A stretch of 45,182 bases of DNA from the NCBI GenBank assembly GCA_904397815.1, contig CAJFOT010000120.1, forward strand, positions 1-45,182, written 5' to 3'. Below, piece by piece: positions 40,841 through 45,182 of this stretch. The DNA is from Candidatus Paralachnospira sangeri (GTDB taxonomy: Bacteria > Bacillota > Clostridia > Lachnospirales > Lachnospiraceae). Every line of letters begins with the position of its first letter. The stretch's first letter is position 1. The notes beneath the pieces are model-generated. The model was given only the letters and a program-made list of their open reading frames with translations, ran no database searches and was not told the origin of the DNA. The translations under genes were made by a program, and so were the position numbers.

Positions 40841-43051
40841 TTGGATAAATTTGAATATAATCTGAAAATGGAAAAATTAAAAAGGCTGGTGGAAAAGCGT
40901 GATTTCACAACGGCTGCCCAATTGGCTGATACCATTGACTGGAAACATGTAAAAAACAGCCGTCTGTTGTCAGTGGTGTCGATGATTTATGAAAAAAACC
41001 GCCGCTATAAAGATGCCAAAGATATCCTGATGATCTGCTACGAGCGGTCAGCAGGTGGAAGGCGGCTGATTTATAAATTAACAGAGCTTTCTGCAAAAGA
41101 GCAGAATTTTGAAGACGCAGAGCTGTTTTATAAGGAATACGAAGAGATGGTTCCGGACGATCCCGGGCTGGATATTCTGCGCTATGAAATACTGACAGAA
41201 CAGGGAGCTCCAGTGGATGAACAGATTCGTGTGCTGGAGAAGTATAAAGACAGAGAATTTGATGAGAGATGGTCTTATGAATTGGCCAGGCTGTATCAGA
41301 AAGCAAGACGGGAGGAAGACTGTGTTCGGCTGTGTGATGATATTATTCTCTGGTTCAGTGTTGGTACATATGTAGAAAAGGCAGCCCAGCTGAAAGCATG
41401 TTATGAGCCGCTGACGCCTGACCAGGAGGAAAAAGTGCAGAATCAGGAAAAGTATAAAGCATATGTCCGACAGGTGGCACAGGAATGTGAGATTCAGGCG
41501 GAGAAAAAAATAGAGGAAGCGCAGGCACAAAAGGAGAAAAAGCAGGAGGAAATTTTTCAGGAAGAGAAAATGATGGAAACGCTGATTTTCGATGAGGAAA
41601 AACGGCCTGAATTAACATCAGAAGCATTTGACGGTGCTGAGGAATCGGAAACAGTTTTTTTTGATGAGACGAAGCAGCTGCAGGAAACTGAGGGGCAGAC
41701 AGACACCGGTATTTCTGCCAATGAAGATATAAAAATTGTGTCGGAACAGCCACAGGGAAATGCTGCCCGAACGGAAACGGTACAGAATGAAATACAGATA
41801 GAGGAACGTGCAGATGAATCCCAGGCAGATGAGAAAGAAGAATTATCAGAGCCGTGGGAGGAGCAGGATGAGGAGGAGAAAATGAGCAATCAGTGGGAAA
41901 GCGAAATTGAAAAAGTAATCTCTAACTTTAACAGAGAAAATGAGAAAAATGAGGAAAAACAGGAGAATAAAGAAGAGTCGGCAGTTGTTCCGGGTCTCCT
42001 GTATGTTTCTGCTCCGAGGGCGAATGAAGGAATGGAGTATGCCGCAGAAGCCCTCAAAGAGCTGCATAAAATAAAGGGAGAGAAAGGAAATAAAGTAGCC
42101 AGGATCACAGGCAGTAAGCTGAATGTTTTGGGCCTGGGAGCGTCTCTGACAAAGCTGAATGGTGCAGACCTGGTAATTGTGGAAGCCGCTTCTTTGTCCA
42201 ATGTTACACTGGCGGAAATTTTAAGAGAAACACAGAAAACACCGTTAAAGACGATTATTGTATTTGTAGATACACCTGAACAGATTGAGCATTTGGATGC
42301 CAGAGCAAAAAATGTGATGGTTGAGGTGCTTTATCAAATCGAACAGGAAGAACGCGCCAGAAAAGAAGCTCACAAAATACAGATCAAACCGGTGATGATG
42401 CCGGAGAAATCTTTGGTGGAAGCAAAATTTGCGATGGCTGAGCAGGTGGCGGCAGCTAAAGTGCCGGAACCGGAGTTGGAGTCAGAGTCAGAGTCCGGAA
42501 TCGATCTGGTGGATCTGGACAGCCAGATACCAGATCCTATTGTACGCCCGGTACAGCCGGTGATTCAGCCATCAGTAAGTAAGCAGCCTGCGGATCTGTC
42601 CGGGACCTGGGAGGTGCCGTCAGGCGGCTTCGCCGGAATCGATACGGAGAAATTAAAAGAGAATTTGGTTTCAGTTGCTGAAGATATGGTGTATCAGCGG
42701 GAGGAACCGGTGAGAAAAGAGGCGCCCAAAGGCGTTCGGGCTGCGTCAAAGCAGCAGAAGCAGATGGAACAGGCAAAGAATGGTGAACTGTCTGCGCCGA
42801 CTTTCGTGGCAAAGATCAAAGAATATGCGGAAGAACTGGATTGTGTGATTGAGGACATTGCCGGCTTGGCTATTTACGCGCTGGCTGATAAATATGTAGA
42901 GGATGGTATGCCGCTGACTGAAGAATTGGCTAGGCAGGTAACTGAAAATGCAGTGATTCGGGCGGATAAACGAGGGCTGGGGAGCCTTTTTAAATCCAAA
43001 TATGATAAAGAGGGGCGTCTGATTTTGAAAGAAGCTCATTTTAAGATGTAA
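40841..43051 (+). CDS. TPR-like and acidic protein with a degenerate P-loop-like domain
   Basis: 736 residues, function not recognised. The N-terminal 200 residues are helical and repeat-like (KDAKDILMICYERS, FEDAELFYKEYEEM). Residues about 215-375 are very rich in Glu, Gln and Lys. Residues about 378-510 look like an AAA/P-loop core (GADLVIVEAASLSNVTLAEI, KTIIVFVDTPEQIEHL), but the expected Walker A position reads SAPRANEGMEYAA. The C-terminus (about 650-736) is lid-like (YALADKYVEDGMPLTEELAR). The start is TTG 40841 after GAGGTGA. It is probably a cytoplasmic scaffold derived from an ATPase, which is inference. Confidence 0.7.
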   Translation: MDKFEYNLKMEKLKRLVEKRDFTTAAQLADTIDWKHVKNSRLLSVVSMIYEKNRRYKDAKDILMICYERSAGGRRLIYKLTELSAKEQNFEDAELFYKEYEEMVPDDPGLDILRYEILTEQGAPVDEQIRVLEKYKDREFDERWSYELARLYQKARREEDCVRLCDDIILWFSVGTYVEKAAQLKACYEPLTPDQEEKVQNQEKYKAYVRQVAQECEIQAEKKIEEAQAQKEKKQEEIFQEEKMMETLIFDEEKRPELTSEAFDGAEESETVFFDETKQLQETEGQTDTGISANEDIKIVSEQPQGNAARTETVQNEIQIEERADESQADEKEELSEPWEEQDEEEKMSNQWESEIEKVISNFNRENEKNEEKQENKEESAVVPGLLYVSAPRANEGMEYAAEALKELHKIKGEKGNKVARITGSKLNVLGLGASLTKLNGADLVIVEAASLSNVTLAEILRETQKTPLKTIIVFVDTPEQIEHLDARAKNVMVEVLYQIEQEERARKEAHKIQIKPVMMPEKSLVEAKFAMAEQVAAAKVPEPELESESESGIDLVDLDSQIPDPIVRPVQPVIQPSVSKQPADLSGTWEVPSGGFAGIDTEKLKENLVSVAEDMVYQREEPVRKEAPKGVRAASKQQKQMEQAKNGELSAPTFVAKIKEYAEELDCVIEDIAGLAIYALADKYVEDGMPLTEELARQVTENAVIRADKRGLGSLFKSKYDKEGRLILKEAHFKM

Positions 43052-43117
43052 TTTGTGCGGTGAAGAATTCCTGGCATTGTCTGAGATGATGACCAGAAGA
43101 AAAGGGGAGCGGATGTA

Positions 43118-43957
43118 TTGGAAATTAAAATGATTGCGCTGGATCTGGACGGTACATTGCTGAGGGGCAATAAAACGGTGTCGGAAAAGACTGTTAAGGT
43201 ACTGCGCAGGGCTGCGGAAAAGGAAATACATATTGTTCTGGCAACAGGAAGGACAGTATGGGGGATACAGCCGCTGCTGAAAACATTGGGCTGTATCCGT
43301 TACGCGGTTATGGCAAATGGAGCGATTATCAAAGATCTTCAGACCGGTGAAGTGATAGCAGAACATTTGCTCCCGGCGAAGAAAGCGGTGGCTATTTATG
43401 ATTATGTCCGTCCGATGGACATTATGTTTGACTTTTTTGCGGATGGTGTGGGCTATACAGAGAGCCGGTTTTACGAATACGTTGATCGGGTGCCGGTGGA
43501 TCACGCGACTCGTCAGATGCTGATTGCTTCCAGAAAACCGATCAGCAGCGTGAGAAATTATCTGATTCAGTCAGGGGAAGGCGTAGAGAAAGTAAACCTG
43601 CTTTTTGCAGACCTGGATAAAAGAAGAAAAATCTGGAATGAATTGGAGGCAGAGCAGGACTTTGTGGTAACTTCTTCACTGGCAGCCAATCTGGAACTGA
43701 ATGACCGTGAGGCGACAAAGGGGAATGGTCTGGCCAGTTTGTGCCGTTATCTGGGAATCTCCATGAATCATGTGATGGCGTTTGGAGACAGTTATAATGA
43801 TATTAATATGATCAGGGCAGCGGGAATCGGTGTAGCCATGGGAAATGCCAGAGAAGATGTAAAAGCTGCTGCAGACGTGATTGCTCTGAGCAATGATGAA
43901 GACGGTGTAGCAGATATGGTAGTCCGAAAACTGAAGATTATGGAACGGGAAACTTAA
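43118..43957 (+). CDS. Cof-type HAD-IIB family phosphatase
   Basis: 279-residue HAD hydrolase with motif I DLDGT (Asp9, Asp11), a type IIB cap in the middle, and the C-terminal motif KGNGLASLCRYLGI, then MAFGDSYNDINMI. It likely dephosphorylates a sugar phosphate or flavin-type phosphate; the substrate cannot be told. The start is TTG 43118 with GGGGAG 8 bases upstream. ATG 43130 would begin just before motif I and is less likely. Confidence 0.92.
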   Translation: MEIKMIALDLDGTLLRGNKTVSEKTVKVLRRAAEKEIHIVLATGRTVWGIQPLLKTLGCIRYAVMANGAIIKDLQTGEVIAEHLLPAKKAVAIYDYVRPMDIMFDFFADGVGYTESRFYEYVDRVPVDHATRQMLIASRKPISSVRNYLIQSGEGVEKVNLLFADLDKRRKIWNELEAEQDFVVTSSLAANLELNDREATKGNGLASLCRYLGISMNHVMAFGDSYNDINMIRAAGIGVAMGNAREDVKAAADVIALSNDEDGVADMVVRKLKIMERET

Positions 43958-44005
43958 ATGCTACAAAAAAGAAATATATTACGGTGTCGGATCATATATC
44001 AACAG

Positions 44006-44027
44006 GCCGGGAATACACATTCCCGGC
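44006..44027 (+). terminator. Possible weak terminator after the HAD gene
   Basis: A 9-bp stem GCCGGGAAT/ATTCCCGGC (44006-44014 with 44019-44027) around ACAC. The following bases, TTCAACAAATTT, are only partly T-rich, so termination may be incomplete and cvpA may be partly co-transcribed. Confidence 0.45.
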
Positions 44028-44054
44028 TTCAACAAATTTAAGGAGCGTTTTGGC

Positions 44055-44753
44055 ATGAACATTGCATTAATTATTTCTTTCATTATTATCATCAGTTCTT
44101 CTTTTGGCGGATACCGCAAGGGCTTTTTCAGGACAGCGATTATGATGTCATCATTTATCATTGCTGTGCTGATTGCTTCTGCGATAAGTCCGGCAGTAAC
44201 CAATTATGTAAAAGAAAATACAGAAATAGAATCCACCATTAAGACTGCTTTGTCTGATTTTCTGGAGGGCGCGGGAGAAGAAGAATTGGAAGAGAAATAT
44301 TTTGCGGATTTTAATGATGGCCTGGGACTGCCGCAGGCCTGGGAGCAGGCACTGGATCAGCTGCCGACTGCCGCATTATATGAACAGCTGGGTGTCGATG
44401 ATATCATTGACTATTATGTTGACCGTTATACAAGTATGGCGGTGCAGTCCATTTCCTATGTTCTGTCAGTTGCTATCGCGTATTTGCTGATCCGGATCGG
44501 ACTGGGTATCGCGGACATGATTGGTTATATTCCTATCCTGTCCGGGCTTAACAGACTGGCGGGGCTTGTACTGGGGCTGGCAAGAGGGGTTATTATTCTT
44601 TGGCTGGCAGGTCTGGTTATTGCTTTGTGTTCTGGTTATGAATGGACCGGGCCGGTTTTGGATATGATTAGAGAGAGTGCTCTGCTTACATTTCTTTACC
44701 GGAATAACCTGCTGGCCAGGCTGATTCTTCCGATTGCATCGTCTCTGTTTTAA
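44055..44753 (+). CDS. CvpA family membrane protein
   Basis: 232 residues. N-terminal membrane helices cover about 5-50 (IALIISFIIIISSSFGGYRK, with the family Gly-rich turn GGYRKGFFRTA). A hydrophilic insert spans about 55-130, and two further helices cover about 135-195. The family is named after a colicin V production factor; its role in Gram-positives is unclear. AAGGAG precedes ATG 44055. It is the last protein gene before the ribosomal RNA leader. Confidence 0.85.
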   Translation: MNIALIISFIIIISSSFGGYRKGFFRTAIMMSSFIIAVLIASAISPAVTNYVKENTEIESTIKTALSDFLEGAGEEELEEKYFADFNDGLGLPQAWEQALDQLPTAALYEQLGVDDIIDYYVDRYTSMAVQSISYVLSVAIAYLLIRIGLGIADMIGYIPILSGLNRLAGLVLGLARGVIILWLAGLVIALCSGYEWTGPVLDMIRESALLTFLYRNNLLARLILPIASSLF

Positions 44754-44825
44754 GTGAAAAACAGTGGATGATGGCCTTATTTGGACCTATTGATTAAATT
44801 ATTTAAAAAAATTAGAAAATAGTGG

Positions 44826-44854
44826 TTGACAAATTCCTTTAATAGTGATAAACT
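44826..44854 (+). promoter_or_regulatory. rRNA operon promoter P1 (candidate)
   Basis: TTGACA (44826-44831), a 17-base spacer and TAAACT (44849-44854), with a TG one base before the -10. Confidence 0.55.
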
Positions 44855-44928
44855 TTCATTCGCTGACAGGAAAACACAGCAAACCGCTCAGGGCGCTGGA
44901 AAAAATTTCGTGGTTTAGCAAAAAAGAG

Positions 44929-44957
44929 TTGACAATTGGAAAAGAAATGGGTATAAT
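44929..44957 (+). promoter_or_regulatory. rRNA operon promoter P2
   Basis: TTGACA (44929-44934), a 17-base spacer and TATAAT (44952-44957), a full consensus promoter preceded by A-tracts. Confidence 0.85.
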
Positions 44958-45006
44958 AATAAAACCTCTACTTTAAAAAGAGTCAACAAAAAAGTTAAAA
45001 AAGTTC

Positions 45007-45035
45007 TTGACAAACGAAAGCGACTGTGATATAGT
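45007..45035 (+). promoter_or_regulatory. rRNA operon promoter P3
   Basis: TTGACA (45007-45012), a 17-base spacer and TATAGT (45030-45035) with TGA immediately before the -10, preceded by an A-rich UP-like stretch. Confidence 0.85.
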
Positions 45036-45182
45036 AAATAAGCTGTCGCCGAGACAGAACGAAAGGCACCTTGATAATTAAACAGTATAACCAACCCTGA
45101 AAAATTCTTTTTAAAAGATTTTATTCAGAACCAAAACCAAGTAAACGGAAAAGGATTAGCTGGAAGTTAATTCTGACCAGAA
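45036..45182 (+). other. Leader of a ribosomal RNA operon (partial)
   Basis: About 147 bases after three tandem strong promoters. They contain GGCACCTTGATAATTAAACA, of the kind that precedes 16S rRNA in Clostridia and includes a boxA-like element. No 16S start is reached, so the operon continues beyond the window. The call rests on promoter strength and leader style, not on rRNA sequence. Confidence 0.7.

Noticed and set aside
42478-42501. Short repeated GAGTCA units in the acidic protein gene.
   Set aside because: Only about three imperfect copies encoding Glu-Ser; no sign of an expanded or regulatory tandem repeat.
44050-44066. TGGCATGAACATTGCA matches a sigma-54 -24/-12 promoter with correct GG-GC spacing.
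   Set aside because: It covers the start codon of cvpA, so a transcript would begin inside the gene; no upstream activator site was seen.

Overview
The window reads as chromosomal DNA of a Gram-positive anaerobe of the Clostridia, most likely Lachnospiraceae. This rests on a type II fatty-acid cluster with FabK and FabT, spmAB, a Tad-type pilus locus with DUF5702 and DUF6382-FHA proteins and no secretin, a long Bacillus-type SRP RNA, and several small families typical of the group. Genus and species cannot be named from sequence alone.

Layout. (1) 101-1417: sigma-54 (rpoN) on the minus strand, divergent from the fatty-acid genes. (2) 1532-12556: a tightly packed plus-strand operon fabH-acpP-fabK-fabD-fabG-fabF-accB-fabZ-accC-accDA, continuing into spmA-spmB and a FabT-like MarR repressor. 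A FabT-box-like operator overlaps the -10 region and start of the fabH promoter, so the last gene probably controls the first promoter. (3) 12547-15404, minus strand: a DUF2508 protein, glycogen branching enzyme glgB and a DUF3786 protein. (4) 15711-26256, plus strand: a Tad pilus operon (TadZ-like ATPase, CpaF/TadA ATPase, two TadB/TadC membrane proteins, Flp pilin, DUF5702 protein, two TadE-like pseudopilins, prepilin peptidase, DUF6382-FHA protein), preceded by a leader that can fold into a long hairpin. (5) 26342-33939: mostly single genes with their own promoters: HIT hydrolase, murG with a TSCPD protein (minus), mtnN, a membrane protein, pgi, a small conserved protein (minus), a coiled-coil membrane protein, and an nrdG-type radical SAM activase (minus). 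(6) 34020-39834: tRNA adenosine deaminase, SRP RNA, a GntR/FCD regulator (minus), then pfkA-dnaX-ybaB-recR. The order tadA-ffs-dnaX-ybaB-recR matches that of B. subtilis, but here gntR and pfkA lie between the SRP RNA and dnaX. (7) 39835-40840: about 1 kb of AT-rich DNA with a promoter, short out-of-frame coding fragments and a good terminator. (8) 40841-44753: a TPR/acidic protein with a P-loop-like region lacking Walker A, a Cof-type HAD phosphatase and a CvpA-family membrane protein. (9) 44754-45182: three tandem strong promoters and a leader typical of a ribosomal RNA operon; the 16S gene would lie just beyond the right edge.

No transposase, phage gene, tRNA or CRISPR array was seen. Bases 1-100 hold no gene I can support. 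The most interesting unexplained items are the structured pilus-operon leader, a TadE-like pseudopilin carrying two Ada-like Cys/His modules, non-Gly residues at predicted prepilin cleavage sites, a 34-bp perfect palindrome just downstream of an orphan promoter beside two operator-like repeats, a 21-bp hairpin between ybaB and recR, and a pair of divergent promoters sharing one -35 hexamer.
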